The notes beneath the pieces were generated by a model. That model worked only from the letters and a program-made list of their open reading frames with translations, was not told where the DNA came from and made no database searches. Source: Zea mays (lineage: Eukaryota; Streptophyta; Magnoliopsida; Poales; Poaceae). From it: DNA of 64,000 bases. A program made the position numbers and the translations under genes. Each line of letters begins with the position of its first letter. The stretch's first letter is position 1. The DNA is taken from NCBI RefSeq assembly GCF_902167145.1, contig NC_050098.1:109468207-109532206 (forward strand), in the 5' to 3' direction. Positions 1-11,653 of this stretch are shown piece by piece.

Positions 1-671
1 TGTCAAAAGATGTTGATTGATATAATGTTTGATACCATGTATGAACAACTAGGTACTCATCTAGTTTAAAAGGACCATACTAAAACTTGGAAAGCTAAAA
101 CTTGATTTTTGACTCAGCTAGTGCTTTTGTCAAACCAAACCCCTCAGCCAAACAACTACATATCTAGAGGTAGAGGAGTAGACTCCTCACACCGGGTAAG
201 TCTAGCCGAGTATTAGTATACTAAGCCTTGCTTGTGGTATAATTTTTACAGGTTCTCTGGAGGATATGGTTGCTAGAGTGACTTGGCCGTCCATCCTACC
301 ACCAGGTTGGACAGTCGAGTGGGACCCTACTTCAGCAGGAGAGGAGCATGAGGAGTGATGAGCCAGGCTTCCCTATCCTCCCTTTTATTTACTGTTAGTT
401 AATTTCCGCTGCATCGAGAATAATGGTTACTACTTTTGCAAAACTCCGATGATGTTGTAATATCATTAAGTACTCCTTGGTTTATGGTTTTATGCTTTAT
501 TGTATTTTCTCTGTGCCTCACCTTCGAGTGAGTATGTGGTACTTGATCCTGTTAGTGGCCTTGTCGGACTAGATCCGAGGGACTGATGGTTTATTCCTAT
601 TTAAGTGTGGTCTAGCCTTTAAGGCGGGACTTAGGCACTTAAGTTGGAATAATTCGGGCGGTTCCGCCACA
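1..671 (+). repeat. 3' end of the 5' LTR of element A
   Basis: This matches the last part of the A 3' LTR (about 37723-38393) and its tandem copy (to 39718). It ends in GCCACA two bases before the primer-binding site. It contains the acceptor (ACAG, 248-251) and the complete second exon (252-358) of the small LTR reading frame described for element B. That frame is still open here although the pol of A is full of stops. Confidence 0.92.
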
Positions 672-673
672 GT

Positions 674-685
674 TGGTATCGGAGC
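674..685 (+). promoter_or_regulatory. Primer-binding site of element A
   Basis: TGGTATCGGAGC begins two bases after the LTR end. It differs by one base from the usual plant initiator-methionine tRNA primer site TGGTATCAGAGC. Element B has the identical 12 bases. Confidence 0.9.
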
Positions 686-1138
686 TTGTACCACCTCAGA
701 GGAATCGATAAATCATATTTACCTACCTTTTCGAAAGTAAAACTTGCTTAGAAACCAAGTTGGATAGCGATCAGGACGATAAGGATAGACCTAGGACGTG
801 AAGCCTTAGGATATTAGATGAGTAGCTAGGTGGCTAGTTAAATATGCCATACAGGCTACTACAATATAGATAGGGGAATTATGTACCCCTATGTTTGCTG
901 TGAGGACGCTTAGGATGAGCATGCATGCATCATTTTTCTTATTTTACCATCTTAGTAAAATGTCATTATCAATATGCTACATAAATAAACGAACACCTAA
1001 GACAAGATTTAAAATCTATACCAAAGATCTCAACTTAACCCTAGAAAAGCCAAGTCCACAGAAAAATTGCTAGACTTTTGCACCAGCTCCTTTTATTTTT
1101 GGTTCTTTTTCTTTTCGCTTACCCTTGCCCTTGCACAG
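686..1138 (+). other. Untranslated leader of element A
   Basis: This stretch between the primer-binding site and ORF0 has no convincing coding content. It aligns with the leader of element B (45155-45607). Nothing else is recognised here. Confidence 0.75.
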
Positions 1139-1996
1139 ATGACTTCTCACGTACCCACTGATGGAGCGAACCCACAATCCCACACAAACGATCTCGCATG
1201 AGAGGCCTTTCCCCGCATTTTGTGGGAGGTACTGCAGGGAGCAAGTTACACTACACCTCCCCAGTACGCGGTGCAGCTGTTCGAGGAGCACCAAGTGCCT
1301 CACTGTAGGATGAGGATGACCTTGGAGCCTCATTCCCTGTAGCCAAGTTGGCGTTCATTGGACTCAGAGTCCTTCGGTTTCAGGGCCGATGACACTGTAG
1401 AGTCCATAGCTCTGCATGTGTTGACGACCTTCTGCGGATTTCACCCTTTGGAGATGTCGACCCACCCCATTAGCTTGTTCCCCGCTGAGAAGGAGGACGA
1501 TCCAATGTGGAAGGATAGGGTTGAGCACGCCAAGGATGTGTGGGCTCTCTACCCTGGACATACCGCTCACCTGACGATTCGGTGCATGAGTGCCCTGTAT
1601 CGTCTGCAGGCCTTACGAGGTGAGGCGATGTCCCAGCTTATGGGCCTAGTGGAGTCCACCAAAATCACCCTGGATAACCGAGAGGACCTTATAGTGGATC
1701 TGTCCACTGAGTTGGTGGAAAAGGATCTTCAAGTGGAACAAATGGCCAACCACATACAAGAACTCGAGGATCAGGTGGAAGACAGGGAGAACACTATTGA
1801 GGTTCTGGAAGACCAGCTCCAGAACACCCAGCAACAGCTTGAGGAAGCCAACCAACATTTAAATCTACACCATCAAGAGATTGAGGACATGGAGGCAGAA
1901 GGGGTTGATGAGGATGTAGATATCGAGGAAGGAGAGGAGCCGGAGCCGGCATCTAGCTTGGACACTGCTGGCTCAGGAAGACAACCTTCACTCTAG
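1139..1996 (+). pseudogene. ORF0 of element A (broken)
   Basis: This is a homologue of the 289-residue ORF0 of element B, in one frame from the ATG at 1139. Two in-frame stops lie near the start: TGA at 1199 (CGA in B) and TAG at 1340 (CAG in B). Both are single C-to-T changes. The frame is then open from 1358 to the end and keeps a predicted coiled coil followed by a Glu/Asp-rich tail. The final stop at about 1994 is a GAG-to-TAG change slightly upstream of the stop in B. The function of this family is unknown to me. Rice Tekay-lineage elements of the RIRE3/RIRE8 type are described as having an extra ORF upstream of gag, which this may match. Confidence 0.8.
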
Positions 1997-4142
1997 TCTA
2001 GTGTTGCCTCGTTTGCTCGTTAGATTTAGGGTTAGGGTAGAAGTGTGCAGCAGTAGAACTCCTCGAAACTAGCTTAGCTTTTGCACCTTTGAGGTACTAG
2101 GTTAGAGGGTTGAGTATTTTGGGAACTGTTGTGACCTGTGGAAACTCTTTTGGCAAGATGAATGATGAATGGTTTTAAGTTTCTTTAATTTATGAATCTA
2201 AATTTTATCCTATGGTACCAGTTGTGAAAGGCGAGGCAAGCTTGGAACCTTACAAACCCTGCTGTTTAAAGTTCTTTTATCATATGCAATCACGGATTTC
2301 AAGTATGATAATAAGAACCTCCTAAATTTAAGATGGCAGGAAGAGCGCGCCATGGACAGAACGAGCGCATTCTTCCACCACCACCGCAGCCTCCTACCAT
2401 GCAGGAGCTGATAGCGCAGCAGAATGAGATTCTGCGGTAGCTCGCTCATCGGCAGCCACCACCGTAGCACTATGGGGGTGGTGATCACCACCAGTGTGCC
2501 CCGGCAGCGGCCACCTACCTAGAGTTTCTCAGTACTCAGCCGCCATTGTTCACTCGGGCAGAAGATCCACTTGATGCTGATGTTTGGCTCAGGGTGGTAG
2601 AATCAAAGTTCCCACTGCTAAATGGAGATTGCTCAGATGCGGCCAAAGTCCGTTTCGCTGCCCAGCAGCTTCGTGGGCCCGCTAGGACATTGTGGGACCA
2701 TTTCCTCGCCATGCAGCCGGCTGACCACGTGGTTGAGTGGGGAGAGTTCAAAGCAGCATTCCGTGGGCATCACATACCATCAGGCATCATGGACCACAAG
2801 CTCAACGAGTTTCTGGCACACACTCAGGGGAGTCGTACCGTGCTGCAGTACGCCCAAGCTTTCAATGACCTGTGTCAGTACGTAGGCTACCATGCTGACA
2901 CTGATGAGAAGAAGAGAGATAGATTCAGGAAGGGCCTCAGCACTAAGCTCCATGACCGTCTCAACACAGTCAGGGCCCACAGCTACAATGAATTGGTCCA
3001 CGTGGCCATCTCTCAAAAGGATTGCATCACAGCCCGCCAGGCAGAGAAGAAGAGGAAGACCCCTATGGCAGGGCCATCAGCATAGCCTTAGCACTTTAGG
3101 ATTGTGTCCGACACTCAGAGCAGAGGACCTCAGCAGCAACAGGGGCGATGGGTGATCCGACCACAGCAGCTGCAGCAGACACCCAACCGCTCTCAACCCA
3201 CATCTCCAAGGAACAACAACCAACAACAGCCGCAGTACCGCCAGGGCAATGACAACAGATGTTTCACTTGTGGAAATACTGGGCACTATGCCAAGAATTG
3301 TCCTAGAAACCAGCAGAGGCAGGGTCAGAATGCAAATCAAAATCAAGGCAAGAAGCAGAGGGTGCAAGTGAGGCAGGGCAGGCTGAACTTCACCACTTTG
3401 GCTGATATTCCGGAGGGAGCACCCGTCATGACTAGTATCTTTTCCGTTTTAAATTACCCTGCAGTCATTCTTTTTGATTCTGGTGCATCACACTGTTTCA
3501 TCAGCACAAAATTTAGTACCAAATGTCAGCTAACCTTTCACCACACGAATGGGGGCATTATGATTGTGACACCAGGAGGCAGGGTTGCCACCTATCAACT
3601 CAACCGGAGTGTGCCAATAAAATTGGGTAGTCTTATATTTAAAACCACCCTCCTGATCATGGGATTGGACAGTGTGGATATCATCTTGGGAACTAACTGG
3701 TTATCACGGCATCATGCATTGATTGACGTCGCAGCAAGAGCCATTGAAATACAATCACCTTTTTGTGGAGAAATCACATTGTACCTACCTAGCTAGGGCT
3801 GTACCCATTCCTGTGCACTCACCATGGTAGAGTCCCCTGTGGAAAGGATCCCCGTAGTCTGTGAGTACCCTGATGTCTTCCCAGACGAATTGCTAGGGAT
3901 GCCACCCGACTGAGATATAGAATTTGCCATAGAATTGCAACTAGGGACCACACCTATTTCTAAAAGGCCATATAGGATGCCTCTAGCAGAATTGGCAGAA
4001 TTGAAGAAGCAATTGCAAGAGTTGCTATACAAGGGGTTCATTCGCCCAAGTACTTCACCATGGGGATGTTCGGCCTTGTTCGTAAATAAGAAGGATGAGA
4101 GCTTGAGATTATGTGTTGATTACCGCCCTCTCAATGCGGTAA

Positions 4143-4812
4143 TGTTGGGGGGCCTTCGTCTTCCGAAGGTCCTCAAAAACATGATTTAACAATGTTTTTG
4201 GCGTATAGTACATGAACAGGTACCTTCGGACTCGGATCAGAACCACAATGTGAAAAAGTACAAAGAATACGAAGGTTGGCGCAGAGCCGAAGCTGTGCGC
4301 AGGGGAGCTTCGGCATGATAGCAGAAAGGGGAAGCGACTTAAAAGGGAAAAGGCTATTTAGACCTCGATGGATTACTATAGAGTCATTAGCAAATGTAAA
4401 GGCATGAGTGTAATTTTACATGGGCTGCGTCTCGTGCCTATAAATAGATGAACAGTGCTCCCATGCTATTCACGCTGACTTGGCATTTGCTTTTGCGTCA
4501 CGCTTGTACTTTTGCCTTCTTTCAAGCCGAAGGTACATTTGTAACTTGATATCATTTCTATTTTTCCATGATAATAAAATAGAAATGAGCTGATAAAGAT
4601 ACATAAATATTCATGTTATCTTTCACATTTCATGTGATTCTCTTTTCATTATCGTATGTCGTAATGATGAAGGTATGTCCTTCATGACCTTCGTCCGAAG
4701 ATCATTGTATCCCAAGGGAAATAATGCTTCGATGGACGAAGGGCGTTAACGTTTAACACTCTTTGTGTTGCCTTGTTCTTAACTCATAGCGTTTGAGGAC
4801 AAGTCCCCAACA
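4143..4812 (+). repeat. 5' LTR of Z1
   Basis: It starts TGTTGGGG and ends CCCCAACA. A TATA box (TATAAATA, 4439-4446) lies in the middle, preceded by a conserved block also found in the cinful-like LTRs. It resembles the 3' LTR (10988-11653) with a few percent difference, so the insertion is not recent. Confidence 0.92.
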
Positions 4813-4813
4813 T

Positions 4814-4827
4814 TGGCGCCTACCTCC
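4814..4827 (+). promoter_or_regulatory. Primer-binding site of Z1
   Basis: TGGCGCCTACCTCC begins one base after the LTR. It matches the site in C (27170) apart from a T/C difference. The tRNA was not identified. Confidence 0.7.
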
Positions 4828-4871
4828 AGTGAATCATTTTTGACCACTTTTGTTAAGCACTGACCTTCGTC

Positions 4872-6398
4872 ATGCCACCGAAGAAAGCTTCAGCGACAGG
4901 GGCTGCCGCTCCACAGCCGCTGGACCCGAACTAGGAGACCTTTTCTCTTCGAGAGGCCCAAAGCCAGAAGAGGAAGGCCACTAGTCCAACACCCCAGGAG
5001 GACGAGTTGGACCAAGAAATCAGAAACATGGAGATGCTTCATCAAAAAGTACAAAAGAAGAAGGAGAAGATGGCTCGACTAGCCGACCTTCAAAGGCAGA
5101 TTGACGAAGCCACTGAAGAAGTACGCCATCTTGCTCAAGATGAACAAGAACGAAGGCCCCAACACAGGGAGCTTCATCAAGAAGGCTTGTTCGATGATGG
5201 TGGATGGTATGATTATTTTAATCATGGTACCTTTACTTTTGATGATGCTTCTCCCCTGGCAGCATAACTGCAGGCTATCCCATGGCCCCCATCGTATAAG
5301 CCACCTCAGCTTCCGATGTATGATGGGAATTCAGACCCGAAGTAGTTTTTGATGAGTTATGAAGCAACTATATCTTCATACGGAGGCAATGCAGCTGTCA
5401 TGGCCAAGTCCTTCGTTATGGCAGTCAAGAATGTGGCTCAAAGGTGGTATTCTTCTCTTTGGCCAGGGACTATCACTTCATGGCAGAAGCTCAAGGACAT
5501 GTTGGTGACAAGTTTCCAGGGCTTTCAGATGAAGCCAGTCACAGCTCAGGCTCTGTTTCAATGCACACAGGATCATGAGGAGTAACTCCAGGCATACGTC
5601 TGAAGATTCTTGCGCCTGAGAGCACAAGCGCCTACTGTGCCCAACGAAATTGTCATTGAGGCCATGATCAAGGGGCTTTGTCCAGGACCTACTGCCCAGT
5701 ATTTTGCTAGAAAGCCTCCATAGACTTTGGAGAAGCTGCTTCAAAAGATGGATGAATACATCTGCGCTGACAATGATTTTCGCCAAAGAATGGAGGAAGC
5801 CTATAGGTTCTCTGAGATGACCAAGGGCTTCGGAGGGAGAATCCACCCAAGACAAGTCAGGTCAATCCACTCCACCCAGAGTGACGATAGAGGAAGTCAA
5901 CAACAGAGGCCACAATATTCCTCGCAAGCTTTGGGGCAGCAACAAAGCTATCTTCGACTGCCAGCTCCAAGGGGTAGAGGCGCCAGGGGCTTTGGAGGAA
6001 GGTTTGGGGATCAACCTAGGAAAATTTATTGCTTATTCTGTGGTGAGGACAAGGGCCATACTATAAGGATGTGCCATGTCACCATTCAGAAACAAAAAGA
6101 AATAGCAGAAGCTGCAGCTCAGCAGAACCAGCCGAAGCAGGTCATGCATACTGCTTCGTATCACTCACCCTACATACCAGAGTATGTGGGTAACCATCCT
6201 GCAGCGTCTTTTGCTTCGGCTAGTCAGCCGCAGGCATCTTGGCCACAGCCTCCACCTCCGCCACCACTACAACCTGCATATTCATGAGGCCAGCAGCCAG
6301 AAGGGAGCCAATAGACCCATCAGCAGCGAGACTTCAGGGAGGAGTCCGAAGCTCGCACAGTCAACAGTACTGTGCCAGAATCAAAGCATATCTACTAA
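4872..6398 (+). pseudogene. gag: gag of Z1 (zeon-type), eight premature stops
   Basis: One reading frame of about 508 codons runs from the ATG at 4872 to the TAA at 6396, broken at 4932, 5265, 5343, 5583, 5601, 5721, 6285 and 6312. The N-terminal part is rich in Lys/Glu and likely a coiled coil (about 5007-5160). The middle resembles the retrotransposon gag core, with a W-pattern around 5430-5520. A Gln/Arg/Gly-rich stretch and a zinc-knuckle-like CX2CX5HX4C follow near 6031-6075, then a proline-rich tail. Gag would form the particle that packages element RNA. No pol follows. Several of the stops are CAG or CGA codons changed by C-to-T. Confidence 0.85.
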
Positions 6399-6569
6399 GA
6401 GATATCCTACCCCTGAAATAGTTTTTACATTCATTATCATTTTCTTTTTTAATAAGGAACAATCATTGAAAACCTAGTTCCTTTTGTCATTCTCAATTTA
6501 CTATAATGGCTTCGTTCTTGCCATAGTATAATATAACTTCTCCACAGGCTCACGAAGTTCAAAAGAGTC
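6399..6569 (+). other. Spacer after Z1 gag
   Basis: AT-rich DNA between gag and the repeat tract, with no recognisable pol remnant and no other gene seen. Confidence 0.6.
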
Positions 6570-6915
6570 ACTGAAGCACAATAGTCGTTCCTAAGGGAAC
6601 GTGGGGCTAAGAATCATATTATAAGTTTCACCGAAGCTACAAAAAGTCGTTCTAAGGAACGCAGCGTAAGTATGCCGAAGCTACAAAAAGTCGTTCCTAA
6701 GGGAGCGCAGTGTAAGTTTTCTGCTCAAAAGTCGTTCCAAAGGGAATGCAGAGCCAAATACCGCCGAAATATATGGCGAAGCGCGAAAAGTCAACGCGAA
6801 TACCACCGAAATAGAAGACGAAGAAGTTCAAAAGACGTTCCTAAGGGAATGCATAACTTACAGCGAAAAGTCAGCGCTGATACACCGAAAAATAAGCGGT
6901 GAAGCCGAAAAATAA
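6570..6915 (+). repeat. Degenerate tandem repeats in the Z1 spacer
   Basis: The unit contains GAAGCTACAAAAAGTCGTTC followed by CTAAGGGA and GCAGNGTAAG, at spacings of about 44 bp. Later units have diverged (AAAGTCAACGC, ACCGCCGAAATA). The same motifs recur in C at 31350-31680 in the same place, between the sense gene and the antisense gene. It may serve as a 3' untranslated or packaging region; this is inference. Confidence 0.75.
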
Positions 6916-7150
6916 ACGGCAAAGAGATTGTGTATTCCACTGTGGGGATGTGTGTCTTCGGCACAGATATCATTTTGCATAGCATAACATCGTCACATCA
7001 TTTCGCATAACATAACATCATACATCATATTGCATCAATGGCACAAGAAGGGGACACAATGTTGACCTTCGGAGAATGCTTTGAAAAAGTGAAATTGTGC
7101 TAAGGCACAAAATAAGTTTTGAAGAAATACAGCTTCATCAGCTCTGATAC

Positions 7151-7304
7151 GGAGGGAAAAATCTATTGTTGACAAAGCATTAATGTTTTGGCAACACTTG
7201 GAGGATTTTTTATGAAGCATTCTGATGTGGAGAAAAAATCTATTGTTGACGAAGCATTAATGTTTTTGCCACGATTGGAGGATTCTTTTACGAAGCATAA
7301 AAGC
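7151..7304 (+). repeat. 77-bp direct duplication in the Z1 spacer
   Basis: ATCTATTGTTGAC recurs at 7161 and 7238, together with GAAGCATTAATGTTTT and TTGGAGGATT. The two copies of about 77 bp are adjacent and differ at several sites. Confidence 0.75.
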
Positions 7305-7521
7305 TCTTCTTTACGAAGCATGAAAAGAAGGGAAGGTGTTTTTTCGCCGAAGGCTCAAAAACGGTATGTACATAAAAGTTTCATGCATCGCAAAGAAATG
7401 AATTACAAAGCCATTTATATATTACATTCAAAACCCATGAGCACCAAATATTACAAGCATAGTCCAGCAAATATTACATTCATATTCTACAAATGTTTAT
7501 ACAATAGCTATTCTTCTTCTT

Positions 7522-10500
7522 TCAAACTCTATCTGCAGCTTCGGTCAACAGTTGGGTAACGGCTTCGTCCATAATGGTTTCGGCCATGCTAATAATTTTT
7601 GTTGATTCCTTTGCCTCTAGGTCGGCCAGTGACTCGAAGGGCTCTGGGGGAGGAGATAGTTAGCTGCCGTAGAAAACGTAAATCAGTTCGAAGTCATAAA
7701 AATAAAAAATAGAGTTAAAAGCTATTAAGCAATACCTATCCTCCTTTCGAGTTCTGCAGCTTTTTCAGCTGCTTTCGTTGCTTCCCTAGCATCATAAGTA
7801 TATTTTTCGCTCTTCTTTATTATTTCGTGGGCCATCCCTCGGTCGCCATTTTCCCAGATGTCAGTGAAGAATTTTCCACCAATTAAGCTTGCTTCAACCG
7901 AGGGGTCTTTCGTAACGTCAACAGAGAAAGCAGCTTCGGCTTGGGCCAGAATTTTCACATGTTCGCACCATGCTTTCTCCAAAATAGCTGCAACTCCTCT
8001 TGCACCAGAGAAGGCACAGACGTCCCCGCGGTCACTCAGAATTTCTTCAAAAGCTTCGGCTTCGTTGCTGATCCACTCAATTGGGCCTTCGGGGTCGCCC
8101 CGTACGAAGTTATCTTCACTTGAATATGCGCCAACATTGGCGAAGCTAGTTTTTATCTTTTTCACACATTCTATAGATTTTTCAAAACATTTTTCTTTTG
8201 ACGCGAGAAGTTCTGTAACTATTTTTTCCTAGTAATTTTTCCAGTAATCACTGGCATCTCGTTCAGCTTCGGCAACAATGCATTTATTTTTGCTTCAGCC
8301 AGCTGTTTTCGAAGGTCTTCAATTTCACATTTCTGGGCTTCAGCTTGGGCTTTGGAAGTAGCTTCGTCTTCTTTTATTTTGTTCACTAATGAATTTAATA
8401 TTTTATCTTTTTCAAGACCTTCGTTCCTTAGTTCAATAACTTCAGAACGAAGGTTGTTTAGAGCTATAGTGCATCCTTCGTCTTCGGCATTTTTCTGTGC
8501 CCTGAGGGCATTGCTAAGAATCAGGCCCTGCAAAAGAAGTGCGGTATTGAGTATAAGCAAATAAAAAAAATTCGTTTTTAAGTACAAAAAATTCATTCTC
8601 ACACCTTTATACTATTATATGCTAAACTGTCGGCCAATTCATCTTTCAATAGCACCGAAAGCCCGTCTTCTAGTGTCGGGAATCCGAAGCTTCTACTCAT
8701 CTCCCGACAGACAGAAATCTCCTTGCTGTCTGGGAGACAATACAAGAAATCCTCTTCTCTGCTGCCGTTGAATACCAATGCCCCCTTTACATATTTCAGC
8801 TTCTGGGCATAGTGTTGAGCTTCTCGTTTTTCTTCTTTAGAGAGATTTTTTCTCGAAGCATGACGAATAATATATTCAGTATTCTCTTTCAAAGCTTCGG
8901 GAGTAGGAGCGGCAGATTTTTCAGGCAAAATTTGTTCTATAGCTTCTTCTTCCGCTGCCTTTTCTCCAATTTCCGAGGATTTCTCTTTGGTGGGCTCTGA
9001 AGGCCCAGTTTCAACGTCGGCCCGGCTCATTGTAGCTTCGGCTTCGGACATCTTTGTCTCGGTTTCAACATGTGTTTTCGAAGCCTTGGCAATTTTTCCT
9101 GGAGTAGAGCTTGAAGTTTTTATTGTCTATAGCACATCTAACACACTAGCCATCCTTTTTCTCTTAGGGGTTGCTGCCAGATCTTTTTGTATCTTTGGCG
9201 CCTCCATTCCTACCGAAGGGCTTAGAATTTCTGATGTTTTTGTCTCTTCGGTTCTCGGTTCTTCAATTTTGTCAGCCTTTGGCATTGCAACCGGCTCTTT
9301 AATCCTCTGCGTAAGGGCAGGTCCTTTGGCTTGAGTAGCCGAAGAGGTCTCACCGCCAAATTCAGGCATTGTAGCTGGTTCAATGTAGCGCGGTCGGTGA
9401 GTAAGAACCTTCACCTTTTTCCTCTTTGGCGAGGGCTCGCTGGGAACAGTTGAAGCAACATCCTTCCTAGAAGTTGCACCCTTTCTTTTCTGCTCCCGCG
9501 GCGGGTACCGATAGTCAGGGTACACAAATCCAATAGCGTCAAAAACCCTATTCATTCTTTTCTTTTTTCGGCTCCCTAAGGCCGCGGATAATGCATTATC
9601 TTCAGACTTGGAGTATGCTCCAAGTAGTTCATCACTAGTATTTTCAACACATTTCAGCTAGTCATCGTCTGGTTCGATAAATTGGTCTCTAAACCTGAAG
9701 GTATATTTCAATCGAATCAAACCACCTTCGCTAGGGTTGTTGATGGTCTCTTTTGGCATCTCCCAGTTGTCCATCAATGGCCATATCCTGTAGGCCACAT
9801 GTTCTTGGACTAAATCCCTCGTCCCGATGAAAGAGCAAACTATGCCAAAGGCTCTTCGGCATCCTTCGGCTGATTCATCAATTTCTACCTTCGGTTTCCG
9901 AAGGCCGAAGCGGGACCAAATGGGGCGCATGATGATCTCTGTAATGTCCTCCCTCGCCTTTAAATCATTCTTCACATAGAACCATTCTTTCATCCAGTCT
10001 CTGGGCCATCTCTTCCGAAAAGTTGGCACTGGGCAGCTTGAGCCTGATCGAGCAACGAAGCTATAGCAACCAAAATTGTTATGATACTATTCCTTACCCT
10101 AGGGCTTCGTCTCATATGAAAGTTCGTGCATGCTGCAGAAACATTTTGCACTTGGCTCCAAACCTTGACTCCTCACGGCCCAGACGAAGATTCCCATTCT
10201 GATAATTGCTTCGGGGGTAATCTGGTGAAGAAAAATCTCATATATCTTCAAAACTTCAACCACAAATCTGCTTAAGGGGAACCGAAGCCCAGGCTTGAAG
10301 AAGCTTCGGTAGATTACGACTTCATTTTCTTTAGGAACAGGAACAGTCCTATCTCCGTTGTCAGCCCTCACAATAGATAAATCTCGAAAATACCTTCCTC
10401 TCATGTTATCAAGATGACTTTGTCTGATAGTCGATTTCCCGAAGACTGCGTGACTTGGTCGCCAGGGCCGATCTTCGGAGTCTTCGCCCCCACTTTCCGC

Positions 10501-10674
10501 ATCATAACTGTCGCTGTCATCGGTATCTTCAGATAAGCCCTCTAGAATTTCTTTTGTAATCTTTTCTGTATTTGTCTTTGCAATTGACTCAATGAATCAA
10601 GCAGTCTTTTCCTCAAGAAGCTTCTCCTCTTCGGTTAGCTTCGTTTCAGCAACTGTCTTCTTGTCTTGAGACAT
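7522..10674 (-). pseudogene. Antisense gene of Z1: Transposase_28-like / coiled-coil protein, three exons, broken
   Basis: Read on the minus strand, the ATG is at 10674. Exon 1 runs 10674-8605, intron 1 8604-8528 (GT...TTTTGCAG), exon 2 8527-7736, intron 2 7735-7644 (GTATTG...CCCCCAG) and exon 3 7643-7522 (TGA). The restored length would be about 990 residues. The N-terminal part, with IYRSFFKPGLRFPL and ITPEAIIRMGIFVWAV, resembles PF04195 (putative gypsy-type transposon domain). A basic, Pro/Ser/Glu-rich linker and a coiled-coil C-terminal half follow. Exon 1 keeps one frame through at least five stops, and a one-base deletion near 8275 shifts exon 2. The intron positions match those in Z3, and intron 1 matches C. 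The function is unknown; Tat-lineage elements such as Grande are known to carry antisense ORFs at this position. Confidence 0.82.
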
Positions 10675-10824
10675 CTTCTCTTCGGAAATGGTGAAAATGT
10701 GTTCTTAAAGCCGAAGCTTAGAAAATCTAAAAAACCAAGCAAGCGTTGGTAGGCAAGAGCTAAGAAAATTGAGCAAACAAAACAGGTGGCAAGTAGCGTA
10801 GCAAATGTGCTCGAGGAGAGTTCT

Positions 10825-10832
10825 TATTTATA
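10825..10832 (-). promoter_or_regulatory. TATA box of the Z1 antisense gene
   Basis: TATAAATA on the minus strand lies about 150 bp upstream of the antisense ATG and outside the LTR. An identical box lies at the same distance in Z3 (61393-61400), and C has a similar one. Confidence 0.75.
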
Positions 10833-10987
10833 TGCCCAGCGCGCTCCAAGTTGGAGGGCCCCGTCTATCATTGATTGTTGCTATTCTAGCAAAGGGAAGG
10901 TGTTTTTTCGGACCTTCGGCTTAGGGCCTTCGTCCATATCGCAATCTGAATTCGTTATTCTAATAAAATAACCTTGCGAGGGGCTAC

Positions 10988-11653
10988 TATTGGGGGCCTT
11001 CGTCTTCTAAAGGTCCTCAAAAACATGATTTAACAATGTTTCTGGAGTATAATACATGAACACCTTCGGACTCGGATCAGAACCACAATGTGAAAAAGTA
11101 CAAAGAATACGAAGGTTGGCGCAGAGCCGAAGCTGTGCGCAGGGGAGCTTCGGCATGATAGCAAAAAGGGGAACCGACTTAAATGGGAAAAGGCTATTTA
11201 GACCTCGATGGATTACTATAGAGTCATTAGCAAATGTAAAGGGCATGAGTGTAATTTTACATGGGCTGCGTCCCGTGCCTATAAATAGATGAACAGTGCT
11301 CCCGTACTGTTCACGCTGACTTGGCATTTGCTTTTGCGTCACGCTTGTACTTTTGCCTTCTTTCAAGCCGAAGGTACATTTGTAACTTGATATCATTTCT
11401 ATTTTTCCATGATAATAAAATAGAAATGAGCTGATAATGATACATAAATATTCATGTTATCTTTCACATTTCATGTGATTCTCTTTTCATTATCGTGTGC
11501 CATAATGATGAAGGTATGTCCTTCATGACCTTCGTCCGAAGATCATTGTATCCCAAGGGAAATAATGCTTCGATGGACGAAGGGCGTTAACGTTTAACAT
11601 TCTTTGTGTTGCCTTGTTCTTAACTCATAGCATTTGAGGACAAGTCCCCAATA
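10988..11653 (+). repeat. 3' LTR of Z1
   Basis: This LTR is preceded by the purine-rich GAGGGGCTAC. Its ends are mutated (TATTGGGG, CCCCAATA). The TATA box is at 11280-11287. Confidence 0.92.

Larger units (their letters stand above)
4143..11653 (+). mobile_element. Z1: zeon-like (Tat-lineage Ty3/gypsy) element, gag-only plus antisense gene
   Basis: Two LTRs of about 670 bp flank an internal region that has gag, a repeat-rich spacer and an antisense gene, but no protease, RT, RNase H or integrase. The flanks show a perfect 5-bp target duplication, GGTAA (4138-4142 and 11654-11658), and removing the element rejoins the RT frame of A. Total length is 7511 bp, close to what is known for maize Zeon-1. 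The 3' LTR ends have decayed (TATT...AATA instead of TGTT...AACA). It must have moved using enzymes supplied by another element. Confidence 0.93.

Noticed and set aside
674..685. tRNA gene fragment
   Set aside because: Only the 12-base primer-binding complement is present, at the exact LTR boundary.
6399..7521. Remnant pol in Z1
   Set aside because: No protease, RT, RNase H or integrase motif is visible in any frame; the interval is filled by repeats also present in C.
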